This document shows, in pieces, positions 1-7,300 of a stretch of 7,300 nucleotides of DNA. The stretch spans positions 2,215-9,514 of the forward strand of contig MGSU01000146.1 of the NCBI GenBank assembly GCA_001799195.1, in the 5' to 3' direction. The DNA is from Deltaproteobacteria bacterium RIFOXYA12_FULL_61_11. Lineage in GTDB: Bacteria > Bdellovibrionota_F > JAHFAK01 > YA12-FULL-61-11. The notes beneath the pieces were generated by a model, which was given only the letters and a program-made list of their open reading frames with translations, made no database searches and was not told where the DNA came from. Each line of letters opens with the position of its first letter. Positions within the stretch are counted from its first letter, which is position 1. The position numbers were made by a program, and so were the translations under genes.

Positions 1-3000
1 AGCACGGTCCAGGGCCCGAACTCGGGGAAGAACGGGGCCAGGTTGGTGTCGACCACATTGATGGTCAGCTCGATGCTGCCGGTGAGGGCCGAGCTGCCGC
101 CGGCCGTCTCTGCGGCGGTCACGGTCACGGTGTAGGTGCCGAGGTCGTCGTAGTACGGCGTGATGGTCAACACGCCCGGGGCTTCCATCTTGGCGTTGTA
201 CAGGGTGTCTGCACCCTGAGCCAAGGTCATGAAGTCCGGCAGGTCAACGCTGCCGAGGGTCAGACCGCTGGCCGACGAGGTTGCCTCGTAATCGCGGCCG
301 CGCAGATCCACGGTCAGCGTGCCGCCCTTGTTCACGTCGTAGGTGAGCGTGGTCGGCAGGCGGAAGTAGGGTTTACGGTTGTAGGTGAAGCGGCTGATCG
401 TGCCGGTCTCCCCGGCTATGTACACCGCCAGACCGACGCCGCTAGCGATATTTTTGGATACGATTACGCCGGTCGGTCGTACGACACCCGCGCCGGGCAG
501 GTCACCTGCCTCGATCACGGTGCTGGGCTCGGCGGCCTCGTCCACGTTGCCCAAGGACAGTATGCTGGAACCGAGCACATACAGGTTGTTGGCGTAGTCG
601 AAGACCATGTCGCCCTGGGTGCGATCGGAGTAAACCTCGCCGAGCTGCGCCACCTCGAGCGGTGGGTTGTCGGTGTCGAGCGAACCGACGGTATCGAGCG
701 GAAGCTCGTAGACCGCGCCGCTGGACATTGCAACGTAGAGGCGTCCTGAGCCGCTGAAGGCCAAGTCGAGAGGCAGGTCGCTGGCGAGGTCGACCTCCCC
801 GAGCTCGATCCCAAACTGCGGTTCGAACTCGACGATCCGGGCGTCGCCGGAGACGTCGAAGCTGGCGAAGAGGTGGCCGTTCGGCCCCAAGGCCAGGCCG
901 AGGCCGGCGTAGGTGGTGTCGGAGAAGAGCACGGTCTCGACGTTCTCCGCCGGGGTTGCACCCTTGGTATCGACCCGGGTCAGTGTACCCGTGTCGGTGA
1001 GGTAGACCAGTTTACCCTGGTCGTCGAAGGCCGCGTCGATGACGCCTTGCTCGTCGACCACCTTGGTTGCGGCGGGAGTGGTCGTGCTCAACCGATAGAT
1101 ACCGTCTTGAGCCGCGGCCACCATGGTGCCGAAACCATCGCGGTAAGCGACGGCTCGGGGTGGGACCTCGCTCAGACCGGTGACCAGGCCGTTGCCGGTG
1201 GTGACGGTGGCGAAGCCGTTAGAGATGGGTACCACCGCCACGCCGCGCTCGACCGAGACCTTTACGGTGCGCTTGACGGTGTGCAGAGTCAGCTCAACCC
1301 AGTTGTTCTGGGCGTCATAACCCCAACGGGTGTCGGTGATCTTGAGCTGCACCTCAGCCGTGCTGCCCAGCGGTCGGTCAGCGGCCGGAGCGAGCTGCAG
1401 GTAGCACGGGTACCAGTAGTCGTTACCGGCGTAACAGGTGCTCTGGCTGGTGCCGTACTTCTGGAGGGTGATCCAGCTCGGCGGGGTGTAACCGTCGGCA
1501 AAGGCCACCAGGCGGTTATCGTACTCGGGGTCGGTGATCGCCGTGTCGAGGTTGAGGGAGTTGATGGCGGCCGGGGCCACGTGCAGCACGTTGGGCAGGG
1601 CCACGACCGGTTGAGCGTTGCGGTTGCGCACGTCGAAGCAGACGTCGGCCACGTCCAGCGAATTCAGACCGAATGGGTCTGTTGTACGGAGACGGACGCA
1701 CTTCTCCTCGACGTCATAGCTGGTGGCGTTGAGCGGCGGCACCACCAAGAGGGTCGTGCCGTCGAACTCGACGTTGGCACAGTCGATCCAGCGAGTCGGG
1801 TTCCACTCCGGCGCGTAGTCGACACAGGAATAGACCAGGGTGTCGCCGTTCGGGTCAAAGAAGGCGTTTTGGTCGTTGCCGACCTTCGAGGCGTCGTACA
1901 GGGAGTAGCTGTACTCCTCGAGCTCGGTCACGGCCGGGGTGCCGTACCATGAGGCGTGGTCTTCGCAGCGCCACGATGAACCCTCCCAGTAGCAGTAGCT
2001 CTCGAAGAAGCCCATCGAAACCACCGGCGGTAGGTTTTGGCCGGAGACCGAGACCTGCACATCGAGGTCCACGGTCAAACTGCCGTCGCAGACCCCGTTG
2101 TTGAGGTAGCGGAAGGCGAACGTGACCGCGTAGTCGCCCGAGGCGTCGTCGGCGATGTCGGAGGCCTCGAAGTAGGGGTCGTTCCACCAGCCGCCGACGA
2201 ACAGGGCGCTCGCGGGGGCATCACCGATCGGCGTGACCACCGGGTCGAGCCACATGCAGATCTTGTTGTCCGGATCGTTGAAGAGCTGCCGGATGTTGCG
2301 GTGGTAGCTCGAGGTAGAGGACAACTGATCGACGATCTGCAGGTCGGTGTAGGCCGGGGTCGGGTCGACCGCGGAGTTGGTGACGTCGAAGAGGATGCTG
2401 AAGTCGAGGTAGAGGTTGGTGTTGTCGCGAGCCCGGAAGCCGACCCAGAACTGGGAGTTGCCGGTAACCAAGTTGGAACCCGGGTCGAGGGTCACGGTGC
2501 CGTCGTTGGCCACCGTGAACACCGTCTGGCCCGAGGCCACGGAGTCGTTGATGTTGGCGCTGTCGTTCAGGTAGCTGAACGCGGTGAATGCGGTCGGTCC
2601 CTCGTCGTCGCTCACCCAGTCGAGCAGCGAGAAGGTGAATTGGCCCTGCCCTTCGGTCACTGCGAGCGAGGCGTTGGAGTATTGCACGGGTTGGGTCGGA
2701 CTGTTGTAGACCCGCACCTTGGTCGAGGTGGCGCCGACGAAGACGTTGTTGGCCGTACCGGGATCATTGTCCGGGTCGTAGGCCACGCTGATCGGGAAGG
2801 TGAAGTCCTTGGGCGACGCGCTGCTGGTCAGCACGCTGCGCCGGATCTCGGACCAGTTCAGCTCGAGGGTGTTCTGGGTTCCGTAGTAGAGCTGGAAGAG
2901 GTCGAAGTCGCCGGTACCGCCGCCCTGATCGGCGTCAGGTACGAAGCCCGAGAGCGGGTCGTTGGCGTGGAAGAAAACGCAGTTTGCGTCGAGGCGACGG

Positions 3001-6000
3001 TCGCAGTCATTGACGACCAGGGCCAGGCCGTCGGGATTGACGACCACGTTGTCGCCGCCGCCGATGAGCAGCCGCTGGGCGTAGCCGCAGTTCTGGGTAC
3101 AGGTTGGGTGGTTTTGCTCGTACGCGGTCTGACGCGCGGTGTCGGCGTTGTAGCCGGCGTTGAGGATCGGGGCGCGATTGACTTGCTGTACCCGGAAGTT
3201 GAGCTGAGCGGTGATCTCGGCCGAGAGTTCGTCCCTGGCCTTGAGGTAGACGTACTGGCCGCCAACCGGGTTACCAGGTGAGGCTACCTCGTACCCCGGG
3301 GTGAAGGTCAGCACGTTGGAGGTGACGGCCGGGGTAGCGCCCGTGCCGTAGTAGTACGGGTCGTAGGTATAGTTCTCGTTGAGCAGCACGTTCAACGTGG
3401 CCGGGTCGTCCGGGTCGGTCAAGAGGGTCTTGCAACCCACGGCCGGCTCGGAGCAGGGCACGAGCAGGTCGGGCGCCGCGGTGCGGAACAAGGCCGTGTT
3501 GAAGTTGAGGCTCTGGGCGGCGTTCTCGTTGATGGCTATCCAGCGCCCACCGAGGTCGAAGTTGGCTATCGGCGCCTGGTTGACGTTCTGCACGGTGACC
3601 ACGAAGTCCAGCCGGGTGGTCTGGCCGCTGAAGGCCGGGTCGGCCTGGGTGAGGTCGTAGCTGAAGGTGAAGGTGCCGCCGGCCCTGGCTACGGTGGCCA
3701 GGGAGACCGTGGCCCAGTGGAAGTAGTTGTAGCCCCATTGCGGATAGTACAGCTCGGTCGAGTTGGGCTGCGGGGTTTGCGGGTCAATGTCCTCGCCGGG
3801 CACCGAGACCGGAGTCACGGTCAGGAAGTCACCGTCCGGGTTGAGGATGAAGTTGTTGAAGTCGACGTAGCTGATGCCGCCGCAGAAATAGTTGATCGTG
3901 GTCGGGTTGGACCAGTTCACATTGTTGCAGCGGTTGTCCCAGCCGCCCTGTTCGTAGGCGGTGATGAGCACTTGGGCACGGTTGGCAGAGATCTGCCGCA
4001 CGGTGTGGTCGACCGGGAAGCACAGCCCGTGGTAGCCGGAGCCGACCACCGCGTCGCGCGCCTCGACACTGAGGCAGACCTCGTTGTCGTTGTTCGGGTC
4101 GCCGCTCACGGTGTAGTTGGGCGTGAAGTCGAGGTAGGTGGTGCCGTCGGCTGAGCGCAGGGCCGGCAGGCCGGTGAACTTGCCCTGGTCGATGGAGTAG
4201 GTGTCGAGCAGGAAGGTCAGGCTGTCGTTGTCGGCGTCGTCGTAGAGGGCGTTGAGGTCGATGCTGAAGGCGTCGCCCTCTTTTGCCTGGAACATGAGCG
4301 GCTGGTTCCAGCGGGTCAGAGCGTTGCGGAAGGGACTCTGGTTGACGTTCTGCACCGTGACCGAGAAGTCGAGCTGCTGGCCTTGGCCGGTGTAGAGCGG
4401 GTCGGCCTGTTCAACCAGGTAGCTGAAGGTGTAGGTGGTGCCAGCCGGGCCGACCGTGGTCTGGCTGATCGGGTTCCACAGCAGGCGGTAGTCGCCGTAC
4501 CAGGGCACGTAGAAGAGGTCGTCAGCGTCGGGTTGTGGGGTCTGCGGGTCGTGGTCGGCCTCGGGGTCGAAGACCGGGTTGATCAAGACCGCGTCGCCGT
4601 CCGGGTTGTTGAGGAACTCGTTGAAGAAGATCTCGAACGAGCCGCAGAAGTAATTGATCACGGCCGGGTTGGTCCAGTTTTTGGAGAGGCCGCAGCGGTA
4701 GTCGTTGCCGTTTTGCTCCAGGGCCACGAAGTTAACAGTGGACCGCTTGAGCGTGACCTGGCGCACCACGTGGTCGACCGGGAAGCACAGGCTGTGGTAG
4801 CCGGATCCGACCTGGGCGTCGCGGGCCTCAATGCTCAGACAGACCTCGGCGTCGTTGTTCGGGTCGCTGCTCACCGTGTAGTTCGGGGTGAACTTGAGGT
4901 TGGTGGTGCCATTCTCTGCGGTGAGGGTCGGCAACACCTGGTATTTACCGGCGTCGACCGTGTTCTGGTCGAGCAGGAAGGTCAGGCCGTCGTTGTCGGC
5001 ATCATCGTAGAGGGCGTTGAGGTCGACCGAGAAGGCTGTGCCCTCGGTGGCCTGGAACAAAACAGGTTGGCTCCAGCGGCTGACCGCGTTGCGATACGGT
5101 GCGGTGTTGACGTTCTGCACCGTGACCAGGAAGTCGAGCTGGCTGGTCTCCCCGGTATAGAGCGGGTCGGCCTGCTCGACCTGGTAGCTGAGGGTGTAGG
5201 TCATGCCGGTTGGTCCGACCGTGGCCTGGCTGATGGGGTTCCAGGCGAAGCGGTAGTCACCGGGCCAGGGGCTGACCAGGAGGTCGTCGGAGTCGGGCTG
5301 CGGAGTCTGCGGGTCGTGGTCGGCCTCGGGGTCGAAGATCGGACTGATCAGGAGCACATCGCCGTCCGGGTTGTTGATGAACTCGTTGAAGAAGAGTTCG
5401 AACGAACCGCAGAAGTAGTTGACCACGGCCGGATTGGTCCAGTTTTTCGGGTAGGCGCAGCGAGCGTCGTTGCCACTCTGCTCAAGGGCCACGAAGTTGA
5501 CCGAGCTGCGCTTGAGGGTGATCTGGCGCACCACGTGGTCCACCGGGAAGCACAGGCTGTGGTAGCCGGAGCCGACCAGGGCGTCGCGACCCTCGATGCT
5601 CAGGCAGACCTGTTCGTCCCAGTCCGGATTGTTGCTCACCGTGTAGTTCGGGGTGAACTTGAGGTTGGTGGTGCCGTTCTCGGCGGCGAGGGTCGGCTGG
5701 AACAGGTACTTGCCCGCATCCACCGTGTTCGCATCGATGGCGAAAGCGAGGTTGTCGTTGTCGGCGTCATCGAACAGCGCGTTGAGGTCGATGGCGAAGG
5801 CCGAGCCCTCGGTGGCCTGGAACAGCGAGAGGTTGGTGCCGCTGCTCACGTTGTTACGGTACGGGGCCTGGTTGACGTTCTTGACCGTGACCACGAAGTC
5901 GAGCTGGCTGGTCTCGCCGGTGTAGAGTTCGCTGGTCTGCGAGACCAGGTAGCTGAAGGTGTAGGTCGCGCCCTCGGTGCCGACCGTGGTCCGGGTGATG

Positions 6001-7300
6001 GGGTTCCAGGCGAAGCGCCAACTGCCAAAGTTCTGGAGCAGCTCGGCCGCGTTCTTTTGCGGGGTGAAGGGGTCGAAGTCCTCGTTCGGGTCGTAGACCG
6101 CCTCGACCATCACAGCGTCGCCGTCCGGATTGTCGATGAAGTTGTTGAAGTCGATGTCGATGGTACCGCAGAAGTAGTTGATGGTGGTCGGGTTGACCCA
6201 GGACACGGTGTTGCAACGGGTGTCGAAACCGTCCTGCTCCAGGGCGGTCAGGATGACCTGGGTGCGCTTGAGGGTGACCTTACGCACCACGTGATCAACC
6301 GGGAAGCACAGGCCGTGGTAGCCCGAGCCTACGATGCCGTCGCTGGCTTCGATATTAAAGCAGATCTCGTTGTCATAGTTCGGGTCCTGGCTCACCGTGT
6401 AGCTGGGAGTGAACACCGCGTAGGTGACGCCGCCCTCGGGCAGGATAGCCGGGACGGAGCTGTACTGGCTACTGGTTACCGACATGGCGTCGATGCGGTA
6501 CGACAGGAAATCGTTGTCGCCGTCGGCGAAGAGTTGAGAGAGGTTGATGCGCTTTTCGCTGCCTTCTTGGGCCTGGAACAGGGCCGGGTTGGTCCAGCGG
6601 TCGACCGCCGTGCGGTACGGGGTCTGGTTGGCGTTGTTCACCGTAACGTTCACGGTGAAGGCTAAAGGTTCGACCGCGGGATACATGCTCTGGCCGATGA
6701 GGAGCTCGGCCGTGAAGGCGGCGAAGCCCGGTCCGTTGACTGTGGTCGCCGCGATGGGGTTCCAGTTCAACCAGGCCTTGGTGATGCGGTCGGTTATCAG
6801 GTCGTGCTCGAATTTCAGCACGGGTGTGGGGTAGGGCCCCTGCGACTCGGTCGTGCCCAGGGCTTGGGCTTGTCCTCCCTCCGGCGTCCACGTACCGCTG
6901 ACGAGGTAACCGTCGCCGTCGACGTTGTTGATGTAAGTGCTGAGGTCGATGTTGAAGCCACCGCAGTTGGCGGTGCAGTTGGGTACTCCGGCAGGGGTCC
7001 ACTCGTAGGCCGTGAGCGGAAGGTCGGTGCGCTTCAGGGTGATCGGCCGCACCGTGTCCGCGACGTTGAAGCAGAGGTCCCACATGCCCGAGTTGATCAG
7101 CCCGTCGCTGGCCTCGAGGCGTACGCAGGTCGAGCCGTTGTTGAGGTTGTCCGGGTTGGTCCAGTCGCGCCAAGCCAGGTCGTACTTGGTGGTGAAGGTC
7201 ATGAGGTTATTGTCGATGATCGGCTTGACGAGGAAATTTGTCGACCAGGGTTGGTCGGTGCCGAGCTTGAAGAACAGGGTGTCTTCATCGGGATCCGTGA
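1..7300 (-). CDS. Giant multidomain cadherin-like/Ig-like repeat protein with an internal beta-propeller (partial at both ends)
   Basis: One minus-strand frame is open from edge to edge: 2,432 complete codons, with no TAA, TAG or TGA found on reading it through. Start and stop lie outside the window. Anchor motifs spread along it are all in this frame: NVNQAP-type linkers at 6627, 5871, 5106, 4341 and 3579, VNRAP at 3177, propeller blades at 1241-381 and DTNLAP near 42, so no frameshift is visible. Domain order is five repeat modules of about 255 residues, one diverged module, about four weaker sandwich domains, a propeller, then more cadherin-like domains. The protein is rich in Asp, Asn, Thr, Tyr and Val, poor in Lys, and has regularly spaced cysteines, as expected of an exported, oxidised protein. 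No transmembrane stretch or enzyme active site is seen. By family analogy it is a cell-surface or secreted adhesin or stalk. That function is inferred; the continuous coding frame is near certain. Confidence 0.95.
45..380 (-). other. Cadherin-like/Ig-like domain following the propeller
   Basis: Residues about 2307-2418. It begins NRKPYFRLPTTLTYDVNKGG, has LTVDLRGRDYEATSS, VDLPDFMTLAQG, VLTITPYYDDLGTYTVTVTA and closes with the strand IELTINVVDTNLAP. This is the usual order of a bacterial Ig/cadherin-like domain of the putative Ig (He_PIG) or tandem cadherin type: a PxF entry, an acidic turn, an LTITP strand, a G-x-Y-x-V-x-V strand and an N-x-AP exit linker. DTNLAP stands where the upstream modules have NVNQAP, and the next domain (FFPEFGPW) starts at once and leaves the window. 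It has no cysteines and is closer to generic family members than to the R1-R5 modules. Confidence 0.68.
381..1241 (-). other. Beta-propeller domain of about six NHL/SMP-30-like blades within the giant protein
   Basis: Residues about 2020-2306. The composition changes to short repeats of roughly 40-48 residues, each with a hydrophobic strand, an acidic or glycine turn and a second strand. Cores are AVAYRDGFGTMVAAAQDGIY, DAAFDDQGKLVYLTDTGTLT, LALGPNGHLFASFDVSGD, DLAFSGSGRLYVAMSSGAVY, DMVFDYANNLYVLGSSIL and VIVSKNIASGVGLAVYIAG. The pattern xAFDxxGxLYVxxxxGxIxR is typical of NHL, SMP-30 and related propellers. Six blades are visible; a strand just before them (NGFATVTTG) could complete a seventh. 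The region contains no cysteine, unlike its neighbours. Such domains usually bind ligands or proteins; no catalytic metal site can be picked out, so a binding role is more likely than an enzymatic one. Confidence 0.7.
1245..2036 (-). repeat. Two Cys/Trp-rich Ig/cadherin-like domains before the propeller (possible module R8)
   Basis: Residues 1755-2018. The first domain (about 2036-1617) opens NLPPVVSMGF, has an aromatic, cysteine-rich patch (YCYWEGSSWRCEDH), then FFDPNGDTLVYSC as the acidic motif and EKCVRLRTTDP...DVCFDVRNRNAQP. The CVRL...CFDV pair corresponds to CLSI...LCFPV of the upstream modules. The second (about 1616-1245) has AITDPEYDNRLVAF, a cysteine pair in STCYAGNDYWYPCYL and the strands VQLKITDT and VELTLHTVKRTVKVSV. 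Both look like exported sandwich domains. Descent from the upstream module is suggested by the cysteine pair but not proved. Confidence 0.55.
2037..2702 (-). repeat. Two tandem Ig/cadherin-like domains, possibly a degenerate module (R7)
   Basis: Residues 1533-1754. The first domain (about 2702-2376) has SLAVTEGQGQFTFSLLDWV, SDDEGPTAFTAF, a DGTVTLDPG turn and FWVGFRARDNTN before the strand FSILFDVTN; this follows the EG...F, DD, ARD order of a module's first half. The second (about 2375-2037) has LFNDPDNKICMW, SGDYAVTFAFRYLNNG and the closing strand LTVDLDVQVSV, in the order of a second half. Cysteines are few (ICMW, GVCDG) and do not keep the module spacing. Beta-sandwich identity is fairly secure; membership of the module family is tentative. 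Confidence 0.55.
2703..3581 (-). repeat. Module R6: diverged 293-residue unit with a clear internal domain linker
   Basis: Residues 1240-1532. The first domain starts NQAPIANFDLG and has a cysteine pair in a new place (VPCSEPAVGCK), then LTDPDDPATLNVLL, LTFTPGYEV, YVYLKARDELSAE and the linker RVQQVNRAP at about 3177. The second domain has TAYEQNHPTCTQNCGY, VVNPDGLALVV, an extra segment with NDCDRRLDANC, then NWSEIRRSVL and a closing strand TKVRVYNS. The TAYE...C..NCG pattern matches the second half of R1, and NPDG and NWSEI fall where R2-R5 have NPDGD and WNPIS. It is therefore read as one enlarged module copy. The homology is by eye and is weaker than for R2-R5. Confidence 0.65.
3582..4343 (-). 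repeat. Module R5: complete 254-residue two-domain cadherin-like unit
   Basis: Residues 986-1239, starting NQSPFRN. The first half follows R4 closely: RWNQPLMFQAKEGDAF, DDADNDSLTF (DADND at 4224-4238), DFTPNYTVSGDP, VCLSVEARDA and GYHGLCFPVDH. The second half has DNRCNNVNWSNPTTINYFCG and DFNNFILNPDGD (NPDGD at 3828-3842), nearer to R2 than to R4, then DPQTPQP. The usual WNPISQTTVG is altered to HWATVSLATVA. It closes with LDFVVTVQNVNQAP. All four cysteines are present. Confidence 0.88.
4344..5108 (-). repeat. Module R4: complete 255-residue two-domain cadherin-like unit
   Basis: Residues 731-985, the close sister of R3 and the same length. The linker at its start reads NVNTAP, with Thr in place of the usual Gln. 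Landmarks are RWSQPVLFQATEGTAF, DDADNDGLTF (DADND at 4989-5003), NLKFTPNYTVS, VCLSIEARDA, GYHSLCFPVDHVVRQ, SKNWTNPAVINYFCG, FFNEFLNNPDGD (NPDGD at 4593-4607), DPQTPQP, WNPISQTTVG and YTFSYLVEQADPLYTG. All four module cysteines are kept. It matches the module consensus most closely. Confidence 0.9.
5109..5873 (-). repeat. Module R3: complete 255-residue two-domain cadherin-like unit
   Basis: Residues 476-730. Landmarks in order are NQAPYRN, LFQATEGSAFAIDLNALF, DADND (5754-5768), FTPNYTVS, VCLSIEGRDA, GYHSLCFPVDHVVRQ, KNWTNP, NYFCGSFELFFNEF, NPDGD (5358-5372), DPQTPQP, FAWNPISQ and LDFLVTVQNV. Cysteine codons are at 5604, 5550, 5457 and 5409, giving gaps of 18, 31 and 16 residues that recur in R4. 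R3 and R4 align over all 255 residues without a gap and are about three-quarters identical by eye, so they are the most recent duplicates in the array. Confidence 0.9.
5874..6629 (-). repeat. Module R2: complete 252-residue two-domain cadherin-like unit
   Basis: Residues 224-475, running from NQTPYR to just before the next NQAP. The first domain carries FADGDNDFLSY (DGDND at 6510-6524), SYTVSQDP, then EICFNIEASDG and GYHGLCFPVDH. The second carries TRCNTVSW, NPTTINYFCG, DFNNFIDNPDGD (NPDGD at 6117-6131), FAWNPITRTTVG and YTFSYLVSQ, closing with the strand LDFVVTVKNV. The loop usually reading DPQTPQP is DPFTPQK here. Paired acidic motifs of this kind coordinate calcium in cadherin-type sandwiches; that binding is family knowledge and not shown here. 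The second half resembles R5 more than the adjacent R3. Confidence 0.87.
6630..7298 (-). repeat. Module R1 (5' part cut by the window edge): diverged two-domain cadherin-like unit
   Basis: Residues 1-223. The window opens at the acidic motif DPDEDTLFF (7281-7295), the counterpart of DDADNDxLTF in the other modules, so only about 35 residues of this unit are missing beyond the right edge. The first half ends with STCVRLEASDG and DLCFNV, the cysteine pair found in all modules. The second half has a shortened cysteine pair (NCTANCGG) in place of the RC...NYFCG of R2-R5, then NNVDGDGYLV as its acidic motif and LNWNPIAATTV before the closing strand. It ends with the linker NNANQTP. It is clearly homologous to R2-R5 but the most diverged of the first five, and lacks the DPQTPQP loop. 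Confidence 0.8.

Noticed and set aside
873-1952. A 359-codon plus-strand open frame opposite the propeller and preceding domains
   Set aside because: It is antisense to clear propeller blades and in the mirrored frame; its stop corresponds to a sense TCA serine at 1950-1952. No recognisable domain or supporting ribosome binding site was seen.
2037-3281. A 414-codon plus-strand open frame
   Set aside because: It is in the same codon-aligned antisense frame. It ends where the sense gene has a TCA serine (3279-3281). The opposite strand gives coherent cadherin-like domains across the same DNA, while this translation is a compositional shadow.
3582-6629. A regular DNA repeat array considered as CRISPR or other non-coding tandem repeats
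   Set aside because: The period is about 760 bases, multiples of three are preserved, and conservation follows protein motifs more than exact DNA. It is a protein-domain repeat.
4383-6665. A 760-codon plus-strand open frame with internally repeated protein sequence
   Set aside because: It is codon-aligned with the minus-strand gene, so it is broken only where the real gene uses TTA, CTA or TCA, rare codons at this GC content. Its end is exactly a sense TTA (Leu) codon at 6663-6665. Its repeats are the mirror of modules R2-R4, and its translation is a low-complexity Val/Gly/Asp/Glu/Arg mix without a recognisable domain.
6469-7173. A 234-codon minus-strand open frame, and other shorter minus-strand frames such as 515-961 and 3271-3738
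   Set aside because: They overlap the giant gene in another frame. Their translations are Arg/Pro/His/Gln/Ser-rich, as out-of-frame reading of GC-rich DNA gives, and lack domain signatures, while the chosen frame reads through with conserved motifs.
1-7300. Internal starts, promoters, terminators, tRNA/rRNA or riboswitch sequences
   Set aside because: The frame has no interruption where a gene boundary could lie. In-frame ATG codons fall inside conserved domain strands, and I saw no convincing hairpin with a T-run or tRNA-like fold.

Overview
The whole window lies inside one gene on the minus strand. A single reading frame (first complete codon 7298-7296, last 5-3) stays open for 2,432 codons, with neither start nor stop inside the window. 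It encodes part of a giant, repetitive, probably exported protein built from cadherin-like/Ig-like beta-sandwich domains, with a beta-propeller near the downstream end. There is no intergenic DNA, RNA gene, mobile element, promoter or terminator, and no second gene that I can support.

Layout in the direction of translation (right to left). Positions 7298-3582 hold one partial and four complete copies of a module of about 255 residues. Each copy has two acidic, calcium-site-like motifs (DxDND and NPDGD), four conserved cysteines, and an N-V-N-Q-A-P type linker at its end. Positions 3581-2703 hold a diverged sixth copy. Positions 2702-1245 hold about four more sandwich-like domains that look like very degenerate copies of the same two-domain plan. 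Positions 1241-381 hold about six blade-like repeats of the NHL/SMP-30 style, read as a beta-propeller. Positions 380-45 return to a cadherin-like domain, and another begins at the left edge.

Organism. GC is high (about 60% by eye), codon third positions are mostly G or C, and the protein is a very large, acidic, cysteine-containing surface-type protein. This suits a high-GC Gram-negative environmental bacterium with large secreted proteins, such as the former Deltaproteobacteria/Myxococcota or Planctomycetes. The sequence does not fix the phylum, and this is inference only.

Function. Tandem cadherin-like domains with acidic inter-strand motifs usually make long, calcium-stiffened extracellular stalks or adhesins, and propellers usually form binding platforms. 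A surface adhesion or cell-contact role is the best guess. The signal peptide and the C-terminal anchor or secretion signal, which would test it, lie outside the window.
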